A stretch of 10,826 nt of DNA from the NCBI GenBank assembly GCA_036278595.1, contig DASUKS010000064.1:1-10826 (forward strand), written 5' to 3'. Positions 1 to 7,218 of this stretch are shown piece by piece (the first letter of the stretch is position 1; the number at the start of each line of letters is the position of its first letter). Position numbers and translations under genes: made by a program. The notes under the pieces were generated by a model. That model saw only the letters and a program-made list of their open reading frames with translations, did no database searches and was not told where the DNA came from. The DNA comes from JADMII01 sp036278595. GTDB taxonomy: Bacteria; Chloroflexota; Dehalococcoidia; DSTF01; JACRBR01.

Positions 1-900
1 ACGGTCGACCGCCAGTGCGGCTCGGGCCAGCAGGCGATCCACTTCGCGTCGAACCTGATCGCGTCGGGCGTCGTCGACATCGCGATCGGCGGCGGCGTCG
101 AAGTGATGTCGCGCGTGCCGATGGGCTCGAACTTCCAGGTCGCCGGCTTCCCGTTCACGCAGCACATGCGGGAGGCGTACGACCTGACGTCACAGGGCGT
201 TGCGGCGGACAACATCGCGCGGCAGTGGGGCGTTTCCCGCGAGGACACGGACCGCTTCGCGCTCGAGAGTCAGAACCGCGCGAAGGCCGCGCGCGACAGC
301 GGCAAGTTCGAGAAGGAGATCCTGCCGGTCGACGTCGAGCACGAGGGCGTCAAGGGCGTCTTCAAGACCGACGAAGGCATCCGCGACAGCACGCTCGAGA
401 AGCTCGCCACGCTGCAGCCGTCGTTCGGCGAGAACGGCATCCACCACGCGGGCAACTCGAGCCAGATCACCGATGGCGCCGCGGCGGTGCTGCTGATGTC
501 GGCCGAGAAGGCGCAGGAGTTGGGCCTCAGGCCGCGCGCGCGGATCGTCGCGCAGGCGGTCGTCGGCTCCGACCCACACCTGATGCTCACCGGGCCGATC
601 ACGGCGACGCCGGCCGTCCTCAAGAAGGCCGGCCTCAAGCTCGAGGACATCGACCGCGTCGAGATCAACGAGGCGTTCGCTTCGGTCGTGCTGGCATGGC
701 AGAAGGAGACCGGCGCGGACATGTCGAAGGTCAACGTCAACGGCGGCGCGATCGCGCTCGGCCACCCGCTCGGCTGCACCGGCGCGCGCCTGATGACGAC
801 GCTGCTGCACGAGCTCGAGCGCACCGGCGGCCGCTACGGGCACGAGGTGATGTGCTGCGGCGGCGGCATCGGCACCGCGACGATCATCGAGCGACTCTAA
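1..900 (+). CDS. Acetyl-CoA acetyltransferase (thiolase), 5'-truncated by window edge
   Basis: This is the last 299 codons of a thiolase; the frame is open from base 1, so the true start lies outside the window. Thiolases condense or cleave acyl-CoAs in fatty-acid, sterol or acetoacetyl-CoA metabolism in the cytoplasm. The nucleophilic cysteine is in DRQCGSGQQA (local C6). The conserved GGVEVMSRVP follows, then NEAFAS, then NVNGGAIALGHPLGCTGAR with catalytic H255, and MCCGGGIG with the second catalytic cysteine (C285). The wording GNSSQITDGAAAVLLMS and the double-Cys MCCGGG resemble the mycobacterial FadA5/FadA-like group more than classic PhaA, which suggests degradative beta-oxidation; that sub-assignment is by eye. 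A hairpin terminator follows the stop, so it ends its transcription unit. About 90-100 N-terminal residues are missing compared with the usual length near 390. Confidence 0.95.
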   Translation, partial: TVDRQCGSGQQAIHFASNLIASGVVDIAIGGGVEVMSRVPMGSNFQVAGFPFTQHMREAYDLTSQGVAADNIARQWGVSREDTDRFALESQNRAKAARDSGKFEKEILPVDVEHEGVKGVFKTDEGIRDSTLEKLATLQPSFGENGIHHAGNSSQITDGAAAVLLMSAEKAQELGLRPRARIVAQAVVGSDPHLMLTGPITATPAVLKKAGLKLEDIDRVEINEAFASVVLAWQKETGADMSKVNVNGGAIALGHPLGCTGARLMTTLLHELERTGGRYGHEVMCCGGGIGTATIIERL

Positions 901-914
901 CTCGCCCGGAGGGC

Positions 915-963
915 AACACACCAGAGGCTGCGGTGATGCGACCGGAGCCTCTTTGTGTTCTTG
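915..963 (+). terminator. Probable rho-independent terminator of the thiolase gene
   Basis: AGAGGCT (923-929) pairs perfectly with AGCCTCT (946-952). CGGT (931-934) and ACCG (941-944) can extend the stem inward. ACACA/TGTGT-type pairing (915-920 with 954-959) can extend it outward. The downstream side is T-rich (TTTGTGTTCTT) rather than a clean T-run. It lies 15-60 bases after the thiolase stop and before the next gene's promoter region, as expected for a terminator. Confidence 0.6.
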
Positions 964-997
964 CCAACTGTAGTCGTTCCGTATACGTTTGTATACG
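961..997 (+). promoter_or_regulatory. Candidate promoter/operator with paired GTATAC palindromes ahead of the toxin-antitoxin locus
   Basis: CGTATAC (980-986), four bases GTTT, then GTATACG (991-997) form a perfect 7-bp inverted repeat. Each arm is itself palindromic at GTATAC, so the two copies are also direct repeats. TTGCCA (961-966) could be a -35 element, and TATACG (982-987 or 992-997) a -10 element, but the spacing is poor (15 bases for the first). The AT-rich patch stands out from its GC-rich surroundings. It sits just upstream of the Shine-Dalgarno of the BrnT-like gene, where an autoregulating ribbon-helix-helix antitoxin would bind. The operator role is inference. Confidence 0.4.
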
Positions 998-1013
998 CTG
1001 AGAGGAGCAATCC

Positions 1014-1287
1014 GTGCGTATCGACGCGATCCGGATAGACGCGCACATCCTCGAGAAGGTCGAGGTGAAGCATGGCGTGCTGCTCGACGAAGTGGAGGAA
1101 GCGTGCCTGTCACGCCACAAGGATGTGCGACGCATCCGCAGTGAATCTGTTCCAGGTGCTCGGGCGCACCGCATCTGGTCGCTACCTTGCGGTCCTGCTT
1201 GCGCCAGGCGCCAACGAGTTCTGGGTGGTCAGCGCGCGCGACATGAATCTGTCCGAACGGAGGCTCTATGGCAGGCAAGGCAAGTAA
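1014..1287 (+). pseudogene. BrnT-like ribonuclease toxin gene, frameshifted
   Basis: A GTG start at 1014 has a good Shine-Dalgarno AGAGGAG (1001-1007), six bases upstream. The first frame encodes about 43 residues with the BrnT-like stretch VEVKHGVLLDEVEEACL, then leaves homology. The frame one base later resumes with NLFQVLGRTASGRYLAVL, then EFWVVSARDMNLSERRLYGR, the typical C-terminal strand and helix of BrnT/RelE-fold toxins, and stops at 1287. Start to stop is 274 bases, one more than a multiple of three. Removing one base near 1137-1150 gives a protein of about 90 residues, the family's normal length. In BrnT toxins this fold cleaves RNA and is neutralised by the downstream antitoxin. 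No recognisable programmed-frameshift slippery site is present, so a mutation or a sequencing or assembly error is more likely. It overlaps the antitoxin start by 20 bases. Confidence 0.7.
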
Positions 1288-1645
1288 GCAGAGCCGGGCA
1301 GCGTTCCACGATCCACGTGAGAAGCTAGATCGGCTGATCGAGCGCTTCGATGCCGGCGAAAGCGTGTGGTCAGACGAAGACGAAGTGATCGAGCTCGAGT
1401 TCAAGAAGCCGCTCGACAAGGTCATCCCGATCCGGTTCTCCGACGCCCACTGGCGCGCGCTCTACGCCGAGGCGCAGGCGCTCGGCCTCGGGCCCAGCAC
1501 GCTCGCCCGCATGTGGGTCATCGAGCGGCTCCGTACCCTGCCCGCGCGGAAGCAGCGGGCCGCCGCGCCGCCGGCACGCAAGCCGCGCGCGTCGTCCGCG
1601 TCGCCGGCCGGGAAGAGCAGACCGCGGCCGCGGCGCTCGGCCTGA
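1268..1645 (+). CDS. BrnA/CopG-like ribbon-helix-helix antitoxin
   Basis: This 125-residue protein starts at ATG 1268 with GGAGG at 1259-1263 as ribosome binding site, inside the end of the toxin gene, which is the usual toxin-first overlapping layout of BrnT/BrnA pairs. Residues 12-45 are acidic and probably form the toxin-binding arm. Residues 51-90 (PLDKVIPIRFSDAHWRALYA, then GLGPSTLARMWVIERLR) match a ribbon-helix-helix DNA-binding domain: a short beta strand followed by two helices. Residues 91-125 are a low-complexity tail rich in Arg, Lys, Pro and Ala that could add non-specific nucleic-acid binding. The expected role is neutralising the toxin and repressing the shared promoter, perhaps at the GTATAC inverted repeat upstream. 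With the toxin frame broken it may now be an orphan repressor. Family placement is by motif recognition only. Confidence 0.75.
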   Translation: MAGKASKQSRAAFHDPREKLDRLIERFDAGESVWSDEDEVIELEFKKPLDKVIPIRFSDAHWRALYAEAQALGLGPSTLARMWVIERLRTLPARKQRAAAPPARKPRASSASPAGKSRPRPRRSA

Positions 1646-1669
1646 GCCTTCGCCGAGCGACGCACGCCG

Positions 1670-2755
1670 ATGACGCGCACGATCCTGCACGCGGACATGG
1701 ACGCGTTCTACGCCTCCGTGGAGCAACGCGACCGCCCGGAACTTCGTGGGAAGCCGGTCGTCGTCGGCGGCTCGGCGGAGGGGCGCGGGGTCGTGGCCGC
1801 GGCGTCATACGAGGCGCGCGCGTTCGGCGTGCATTCGGCGATGCCGATGAGCCGCGCGCTGCGGTTGTGTCCGGATGCCGCGCGCGTGTCGCCGCGGTTC
1901 GACCGCTACGGCGAGGTGTCGCAGCAGGTCATGTCGATCTTCCGGTCGGTGACGCCGCTCGTCGAGCCGCTCTCGCTCGACGAGGCATTTCTCGACATAA
2001 CGTCACAGGTGGACACACTGGGAGGCATCGAAGCCGCCGCGCGGCACGTCAAGACGGAGGTGCGGCGCGTCACCGCGCTGAACGCCTCGATCGGCGGTGG
2101 CGCCAACAAGACGATCGCCAAGATCGCCTCCGACGCCGGCAAGCCCGACGGCCTCGTCATCGTGCCGGCGGGCGGGGAGCGCGCGTTTCTCGCGCCGATG
2201 CCGGTGCGGCGGCTGTGGGGCGTCGGGCCGAAGGCCGAGGAGGTACTCGACTCGATCGGGGTGCGCACCATCGACGACCTCGCCAGAGCGGATGCCGGGC
2301 AACTGACGCGCGTGCTCGGCTCGCGCGGCCCGGTGCTCGGCGACATGGCGCGCGGCATCGACGACCGCGCCGTCGAACCGGTGCACGAACGCAAGTCGAT
2401 TGGCGCCGAGACGACCTTCGCGCACGACCTCGCGGACGGCGAAGAACTCCGCGGCGCGCTCGCCCGTATCGTGGAGGAAGTCGCGCACCGGATGCGCGAG
2501 CGGCGACTGGCGGCGGTGACGGTGACGCTGAAGCTGCGGTACGCGAACTTCCGGACGATCACGCGCCGGACGACCCGCGCCGAGCGCGTGCATGACGAAG
2601 CCGATCTTCGCGAGACGGCGACCGCGCTGCTGGACGGCGTGATATCGCCCGGCGACCGGTTCCGCCTGCTCGGCGTCAGTTGCAGCCAGCTTCGCGAGAC
2701 AGCCGGGGCATCCGACACAGGCCAACTCCCACTCTGGCCGAGAGCAGGTGGCTAA
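1670..2755 (+). CDS. dinB: DNA polymerase IV (Y-family translesion polymerase)
   Basis: This 361-residue protein is the usual length for DinB, which copies past damaged bases with low fidelity. The first metal-binding motif is HADMDAFYASVE with D9. Y14 falls where E. coli has its F13 steric gate. The second catalytic motif is SLDEAFLD with D104/E105. The palm and fingers are followed by a thumb helix-hairpin-helix (RRLWGVGPKAEEVLDSIGV) and a little-finger domain beginning near ERKSIGAETTF. The C-terminus holds QLPLW (352-356), matching the QLxLF-type sliding-clamp binding peptide. The start ATG is at 1670; only a weak GAGCGA is seen upstream, and it begins 24 bases after the antitoxin stop, so co-transcription and perhaps coupling with that locus are likely. 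No LexA-type box was recognised. Confidence 0.95.
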   Translation: MTRTILHADMDAFYASVEQRDRPELRGKPVVVGGSAEGRGVVAAASYEARAFGVHSAMPMSRALRLCPDAARVSPRFDRYGEVSQQVMSIFRSVTPLVEPLSLDEAFLDITSQVDTLGGIEAAARHVKTEVRRVTALNASIGGGANKTIAKIASDAGKPDGLVIVPAGGERAFLAPMPVRRLWGVGPKAEEVLDSIGVRTIDDLARADAGQLTRVLGSRGPVLGDMARGIDDRAVEPVHERKSIGAETTFAHDLADGEELRGALARIVEEVAHRMRERRLAAVTVTLKLRYANFRTITRRTTRAERVHDEADLRETATALLDGVISPGDRFRLLGVSCSQLRETAGASDTGQLPLWPRAGG

Positions 2756-2843
2756 CAACGGCTATGCCGATGCGCTTTACACTCGTTATCGCGTTGATGC
2801 AACAATAAGGCCAATCCGGAGAAGGGGGTGCGCCTTCCCGGCG
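2756..2843 (+). promoter_or_regulatory. Intergenic region ahead of the LuxR-family regulator; weak promoter only
   Basis: The stretch is richer in A/T than its flanks. TTTACA (2776-2781) could act as a -35 and AACAAT (2801-2806) or CAATAA (2803-2808) as a -10, but spacers of 19-21 bases are too long for confidence. No clear terminator hairpin for dinB was seen. Readthrough from dinB is possible. Confidence 0.2.
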
Positions 2844-2848
2844 CGGAG
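2844..2848 (+). promoter_or_regulatory. Shine-Dalgarno that fixes a TTG start for the LuxR-family regulator
   Basis: GGAGG at 2844-2848 lies five bases before TTG 2854. No ATG or GTG comparably placed in this frame precedes the VIGRGEYL segment that opens the ATPase domain, so TTG is the best supported start. Confidence 0.6.
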
Positions 2849-2853
2849 GCAGG

Positions 2854-5800
2854 TTGCAGCTCGATCCCGATGTCTCCATCAGTTGTCCGTTCGTCATCGG
2901 CCGAGGTGAGTACCTGGCCGCGTTCGACCGCGTGCTCGAAGGTGCGTCCGGCGGCAGCGGGCGCGTGATCACCATCGGAGGGGAGGCGGGCATCGGCAAG
3001 TCGCGACTCGTGCGCGAGCTACAGGAGCGCGCGCGGACGGCCGAGTCCGGGCCGCTGAACGTCATGCAGGGCGCCTGCTTCGAGCACGACGACACGCTGC
3101 CGTATGCGCCGCTGCTCGACCTGATGCGGGGCTGCATCGTGCCGAAGTCCGCCGAGGAGATACAGGCGTGCCTCGGCGAGCAGGCGCCCGAAGTGCTGAA
3201 GCTGCTTCCCGAGCTGGCGCCGCGGCTGCCCGGCGTGCGCCCCACGCAGGCGCTCGATCCGGAGCAGGAGAAGCGCCGCGCCTTCGATGCGCTGTCGCAG
3301 ATGTTCGTGCGGCTGGCGCGCGAGCGGCCCCTGCTCATGGTCTTCGAAGACCTGCATTGGAGCGACGACACGAGCCTCGAGTTCCTCGCCTACCTGGCGC
3401 GCCGCGCGGCGCAGGAGCCGGTGCTGGTCATGCTTACGTATCGCGCGGACGAGCAGACACCGGCGCTGGAACACTTCCTCGCCGGGCTCGACCGGGCGCG
3501 CCTCGTGGCCGAATGGCCGCTCGCGCGGTTGACGCGCGAACAGATCGCCGAGATGGTGACGGCGATCTTCCAGCTCGAGAGAGGGCCGCGCGCGGAGTTC
3601 ATCGAGCCGCTGCACGAGCTGACCGAGGGCAACCCGTTCTTCATCGAAGAAGTGCTGAAGTCGCTTGTCGCGTCCGGCGGCATCTTCTTCGCGGACGGTG
3701 GCTGGGACCGCAAGCCGATCGCCGAACTGCGGATCCCACGCAGCGTGCAGGACGCCGTCCGGCAGCGGACCACGGCGCTGAGCGACGACGCGCAGCAGCT
3801 GCTCCTGCTGGCCGCCGTCGCGGGCAGGCGCTTCGACTTCGAGTTGCTCGCGAACGTCAGCGGCCGCAGCGAGGACGAGCTGCTGTCGTTGATCAAGGAA
3901 CTGATGGCGGCGCAACTCGTGGTCGAGGAGTCTCCCGAGCAGTTCGCATACCGCCATGCGCTGACGCAGCAGGCCGTGTACTCAGGGCTGCTCGGCCGTG
4001 AGCGGCGGGCGATGCATCTGCGTGTTGCCGAAGCGATGCGCGAACTGCGCGGGGACGAAGACGTCAATGCCGCCGCGCTCGCCAATCACTTCTTCGAGGC
4101 TGGTGCGTGGGAGCCGGCGCACGAATTCGCGTGCCTGGCCGGCGAGCGCGCGCAGCGGCTCTACGCGCCGCGCGAAGCCGCCATGCAGTTCACCCGCGCG
4201 ATCGAGGCCGCACGCAACGCGCAGATCATTCTGCCGGCCAGCCTGCTCTGCGCGCGCGGCGCGGCGCACGAATCCATCGGTGACTTCGAGCGGGCCCGCG
4301 ACGACTACGAGGCGGGTCTCGACGCTGCACGGACGGGCGGCGCCGCGACGGCGGAATGGCAGGCGCTGATCAGCCTCGGAGCCCTCTGGGCAAGCCGCGA
4401 CTACGAGCGGGCGGGCGATTACTTCCGGCGCGCGCTCGACCTCGCGCGCGCGCGCCAGGATGATCGCCTGCTTGCGCGCAGCCTGAACCGCCTCGGCAAC
4501 TGGCTGGTCAACGTCGGCCGGCCGAGCGACGGGCTCGAGGAGCACCGGGCCGCGCTCGAGATCGTGAACGGCATCGGCGACGAGCACCTGATCGCCGAGA
4601 CCGAAGACCTGATGGGCATGGCGAACGGCATGCTCGGTGACCTGCAGCGCTGCATTGAGCATTACCGGCGCGCGATCGCGCTGTTCCGCCGCCTCGGCGA
4701 TGATGTCGGGCTCAGCTCGGCCCTCACGAGCGCGGCGGTGTACACCGACGGTGGGCACACCGAGACGGCGGCGCGGCCCGACCTGTCGGCGCCGGAGCGG
4801 CGGATGGGCGCCGAGGCGCTGGACGTGGCGAAGCGCACGGGCTCGCTCGCCGCGCTGGCCTTCGCCCAGTGGGCCGTTGGGTTCGGCGTCGGCTGTTCGG
4901 GCCATCTCGGCGATGGGTTTGCGCTCGTGATCGAGGGCCTGCGCACGGCCGATGACACGAACCACGAGCAATGGATCGTCGGTTCCCGCTTTTGTGCGGC
5001 CCAGCTCCTGTGGATGATGCGCAGTCCCGACGAGGCGCTCGAACACCTGGAACTCGCATATCCGCAGGCGCGGGCGCTGAAATCGGGATGGTGGACCGGG
5101 AACGCGGGATCGTACCTCGCGCTGACCTACGCGATGCGCGGGGACCTCGACCGCGCATCAGCCGTGCTCGCCGAGTGCCTCCCGGCCGAAGGCGAACTGC
5201 CGCAGAGCCTGCCGGGGAGGCGCATCGTCTGGGCGCGCGGCGAGGTGGCGATGGTGCGGGGTGACGCCGCGCGCGCGCTCGAAGCCGCCGAGCTGCTGCT
5301 CAACACCACCGGTGATGGTTCGCTGCACCAGCGGATCCCGCGCCTGCAGCTCCTGCGCGGGCGCGCGCTCGACGCGCTCGGCCGCGGCAAGGACGCGCTC
5401 TCTGCGCTCGAGACGGCGAAACAGGGCGCCATCGCGGGCCGCGAGCCGTGCGTGCTCTGGGAGATTCACGCCGCGCTCGGACACACGCACGCCCGCGCCG
5501 GTCATAACGACCCCGCGCAGACCGAATTCACGGACGCACGGCGCGTGATCGACGAGCTCGCGGAGACGATCCGTGACGACGCGCGCCGCGAGCGCTTCGT
5601 CGCAGCGGCGAACGCCGCGCTGCCGGCGCCCCGCCGTATGACGCGCCGGCAAGCGGCGAAGGAAGCGGCAGGAGGGCTGACCGAGCGCGAGCGCGAGGTG
5701 GCGGTGCGCATCACGATGGGCCGCACGAACCGCGAGATCGCCGACGAGCTGGTCCTCAGCGAGCGGACGATCGAGACGCACGTTGGCAACATTCTCTCGA

Positions 5801-5868
5801 AGCTCGGCTTCAGCTCCCGGGCGCAGATCGCCGCCTGGGGTGCCGAGCGCGGCATCCGGGACGGGTAG
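2854..5868 (+). CDS. Large AAA-ATPase / TPR / LuxR-type HTH transcriptional regulator (LAL or MalT-like)
   Basis: This 1004-residue regulator starts at TTG 2854. It opens with VIGRGEYLAAF, the usual entry to the STAND-type ATPase module. Walker A is GEAGIGKS (43-50), and Walker B with its signature is LLMVFEDLHWSDD (160-172). A winged-helix/arm region follows to about 400, including ELTEGNPFFIEEVLKSL. From about 430 to 900 the chain is helical and TPR-like, with units such as GDFERARDDYEAGLDAAR and RDYERAGDYFRRALDLAR. Residues 941-1004 are a LuxR/GerE helix-turn-helix: LTEREREVAV, TNREIADELVLSERTIETHV, then ILSKLGFSSRAQIAA. Proteins of this design are ATP-dependent activators that oligomerise on an inducer bound by the TPR part. 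There is no N-terminal cyclase or kinase domain. The inducer and target are unknown; the adjacent methyltransferase is a candidate target by position only. Confidence 0.92.
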   Translation: MQLDPDVSISCPFVIGRGEYLAAFDRVLEGASGGSGRVITIGGEAGIGKSRLVRELQERARTAESGPLNVMQGACFEHDDTLPYAPLLDLMRGCIVPKSAEEIQACLGEQAPEVLKLLPELAPRLPGVRPTQALDPEQEKRRAFDALSQMFVRLARERPLLMVFEDLHWSDDTSLEFLAYLARRAAQEPVLVMLTYRADEQTPALEHFLAGLDRARLVAEWPLARLTREQIAEMVTAIFQLERGPRAEFIEPLHELTEGNPFFIEEVLKSLVASGGIFFADGGWDRKPIAELRIPRSVQDAVRQRTTALSDDAQQLLLLAAVAGRRFDFELLANVSGRSEDELLSLIKELMAAQLVVEESPEQFAYRHALTQQAVYSGLLGRERRAMHLRVAEAMRELRGDEDVNAAALANHFFEAGAWEPAHEFACLAGERAQRLYAPREAAMQFTRAIEAARNAQIILPASLLCARGAAHESIGDFERARDDYEAGLDAARTGGAATAEWQALISLGALWASRDYERAGDYFRRALDLARARQDDRLLARSLNRLGNWLVNVGRPSDGLEEHRAALEIVNGIGDEHLIAETEDLMGMANGMLGDLQRCIEHYRRAIALFRRLGDDVGLSSALTSAAVYTDGGHTETAARPDLSAPERRMGAEALDVAKRTGSLAALAFAQWAVGFGVGCSGHLGDGFALVIEGLRTADDTNHEQWIVGSRFCAAQLLWMMRSPDEALEHLELAYPQARALKSGWWTGNAGSYLALTYAMRGDLDRASAVLAECLPAEGELPQSLPGRRIVWARGEVAMVRGDAARALEAAELLLNTTGDGSLHQRIPRLQLLRGRALDALGRGKDALSALETAKQGAIAGREPCVLWEIHAALGHTHARAGHNDPAQTEFTDARRVIDELAETIRDDARRERFVAAANAALPAPRRMTRRQAAKEAAGGLTEREREVAVRITMGRTNREIADELVLSERTIETHVGNILSKLGFSSRAQIAAWGAERGIRDG

Positions 5869-6075
5869 CCGCCGGCCACATCCAAATCTGCTTCGTCGCA
5901 CGCGCCGCCCGCGGTCTCCCGTGGATAGTCCGTGTCGTGCTGCGAGATTCTCCGTACCGGCTGACCGTCGATCTCCGTGAACTCCACGAAGCGGCACCGC
6001 CCTCCACGAACGATGCTACCGGGGTGAAGCCGCCGGGTGGCGGCCGGATGCTGAACCAGCCGAAAGGACCGACCG
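5869..6075 (+). other. 207-base intergenic gap with a small GC hairpin and a Shine-Dalgarno
   Basis: I see no supported gene here. GCCGCC (6029-6034), GGGT, GGCGGC (6039-6044) is a perfect 6-bp stem-loop in the putative leader of the methyltransferase, about 19 bases before its Shine-Dalgarno AAAGGA (6063-6068). GATAGT at 5924-5929 resembles a -10 element, but no -35 sits at the right distance. I do not recognise a known SAM or SAH riboswitch. Confidence 0.35.
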
Positions 6076-7152
6076 ATGACGACAGAGACTGCGGAAGCGC
6101 CCTCGATGGAAGAGGTGGTGGAGTTCGCTCACCTGGTGGTGAACGAGCTGGGTGCGGCGATGGCGGCGCCGCACGTGTACATCGGCGACAACCTGGGGTT
6201 GTTCAAGACGCTCGCCGCCTCCGGCCCGGTGACCATCGACCAGCTCGCGACGAAGACGGGGCTGCAGGAGCGCTACCTGCGCGAGTGGAGCGCGGCGATG
6301 GCCGCGTCGCACTACATCGACTACGACGCCGCGACGCAGACGTTCACGCTGCCGCCGGCGAAGGCCGCGGTGCTCGCCGATGACGACAGCCCCGTCTTCG
6401 TCGGCGGCTTCGCGCAGATGCTGCCCGACCACTACAAGGTGATCCCGGGCATCATCCGGGCGTTCCGCGAGGGCGGCGGCGTACCGTACAGCGAGTACAC
6501 CGACGACACCTTCATCGGCACGGAGCGCTTCTTCCGCCCGGGCTACATTAACTTCCTCGTGCAGCAGTGGATCCCGGCGCTCGGCGTCGAGTCGAAGCTC
6601 GAGCAGGGCGCGAAGGTCGCCGACGTCGGCTGCGGCCGCGGGCAGGCGATCTGCAACATGGCGAAGGCGTTCCCGAACTCGCGCTTCTTCGGCTTCGACA
6701 ATCACAAGCCAGGCATCGAGAACGCGCGCAAGAACGCCGAGAAGTACGGCGTGACGGCGAACACGACGTTCGATGTCCGTGGTTCGACCGAGATCCCGCA
6801 GACCGGAGACTTCGACCTCATCTCGACGCTCGACGCGCTGCACGACATGGTCGACCCGGAGGGCGCGGCGCGCGCGATCTACGGTGCGCTCAAGCCGGGC
6901 GGCTCGTGGTTCATCATCGAGCCGAACGTGTCGGACAAGCTCGAGGAGAACGTGAACCCGGTCGGGCGCGTGTTCTACGCCGTGAGCGGCCTGCAGTGCA
7001 TGCCGGCGTCGCTCGCGCACGGCGGCAAGGGCTACGGCGCCTGCATGGGCCCGGCGAAGATCCGCAAAGTCGCCGAGCAGGCGGGCTTCTCGAGCTTCGA
7101 GCGGGTGCCCGTCGACAACCCCTTCAACCAGCTTCACGTCGCTCGCAAGTAG
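6076..7152 (+). CDS. SAM-dependent class I methyltransferase with N-terminal winged-helix domain
   Basis: This 358-residue protein starts at ATG 6076, with AAAGGA seven bases upstream. Residues 15-110 form a helical, winged-helix-like dimerisation/substrate domain: NLGLFKTLAASGPVTIDQLA, then GLQERYLREWSAAM, the pattern seen in O-methyltransferase-like and Rv2258c-like proteins. The Rossmann part begins near 178. Motif I is VADVGCGRG (181-189), the acidic ribose-binding loop is FFGFDNH (204-210), motif IV-like DFDLISTLDALHDMVDP covers 245-261, and LKPGG (272-276) is the post-motif turn. It probably methylates a small molecule in the cytoplasm; the substrate cannot be read from the sequence. 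It stands 207 bases downstream of the LuxR-family regulator on the same strand, so it could be its target, and a strong hairpin follows its stop. Confidence 0.9.
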   Translation: MTTETAEAPSMEEVVEFAHLVVNELGAAMAAPHVYIGDNLGLFKTLAASGPVTIDQLATKTGLQERYLREWSAAMAASHYIDYDAATQTFTLPPAKAAVLADDDSPVFVGGFAQMLPDHYKVIPGIIRAFREGGGVPYSEYTDDTFIGTERFFRPGYINFLVQQWIPALGVESKLEQGAKVADVGCGRGQAICNMAKAFPNSRFFGFDNHKPGIENARKNAEKYGVTANTTFDVRGSTEIPQTGDFDLISTLDALHDMVDPEGAARAIYGALKPGGSWFIIEPNVSDKLEENVNPVGRVFYAVSGLQCMPASLAHGGKGYGACMGPAKIRKVAEQAGFSSFERVPVDNPFNQLHVARK

Positions 7153-7153
7153 G

Positions 7154-7167
7154 CGGGCCTTCGCCCG
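7154..7167 (+). terminator. Short GC hairpin directly after the methyltransferase stop
   Basis: CGGGC (7154-7158) and GCCCG (7163-7167) pair perfectly around a CTTC tetraloop, two bases after the stop codon. A stable UUCG-type mini-hairpin here may help transcript ending or 3'-end protection, but no T-run follows. Confidence 0.35.
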
Positions 7168-7191
7168 AAACGCGATGGCGGATGCATGATG

Positions 7192-7218
7192 CGGAGGCGA
7201 GGACGATCCTCGCCTCCG
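7192..7218 (+). terminator. Strong perfect hairpin (12-bp stem, 3-base loop), probable terminator
   Basis: CGGAGGCGAGGA (7192-7203) pairs without mismatch with TCCTCGCCTCCG (7207-7218) around CGA. A G-T and a T-A pair can extend the stem. It lies 40 bases after the methyltransferase stop and 60 bases before the phosphatase start. There is no downstream T-run, so it is either a T-less terminator of the type common in GC-rich genomes or a structured element in the phosphatase leader. Confidence 0.5.

Noticed and set aside
1130..1155. Programmed +1 frameshift as the reason for the split toxin frame
   Set aside because: No slow or stop codon in the shift window, no internal Shine-Dalgarno at the proper distance, and no prfB-like slippery sequence. 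Mutation or error is simpler.
190..1425. A 411-codon open frame on the minus strand, and a plus-strand open frame 15-1001
   Set aside because: Both cross the thiolase gene in other frames. Their translations are Arg/Ala-rich low-complexity shadows of GC-rich coding DNA, and the minus frame also runs through the toxin-antitoxin locus.
3019..5046. Long minus-strand and alternate-frame open frames within the LuxR-family regulator
   Set aside because: Composition is typical of GC-rich shadow frames, and the regulator frame is continuous with intact domains at both ends.
6029..6044. Leader hairpin before the methyltransferase considered as a SAM or SAH riboswitch
   Set aside because: It is only one 6-bp stem with none of the conserved loops or pseudoknot elements I could match to known SAM or SAH riboswitch classes.
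5937..6383. A 148-codon plus-strand frame overlapping the methyltransferase start
   Set aside because: It has no recognisable domain, overlaps a well-supported gene by 300 bases, and the Shine-Dalgarno at 6063-6068 fits ATG 6076.
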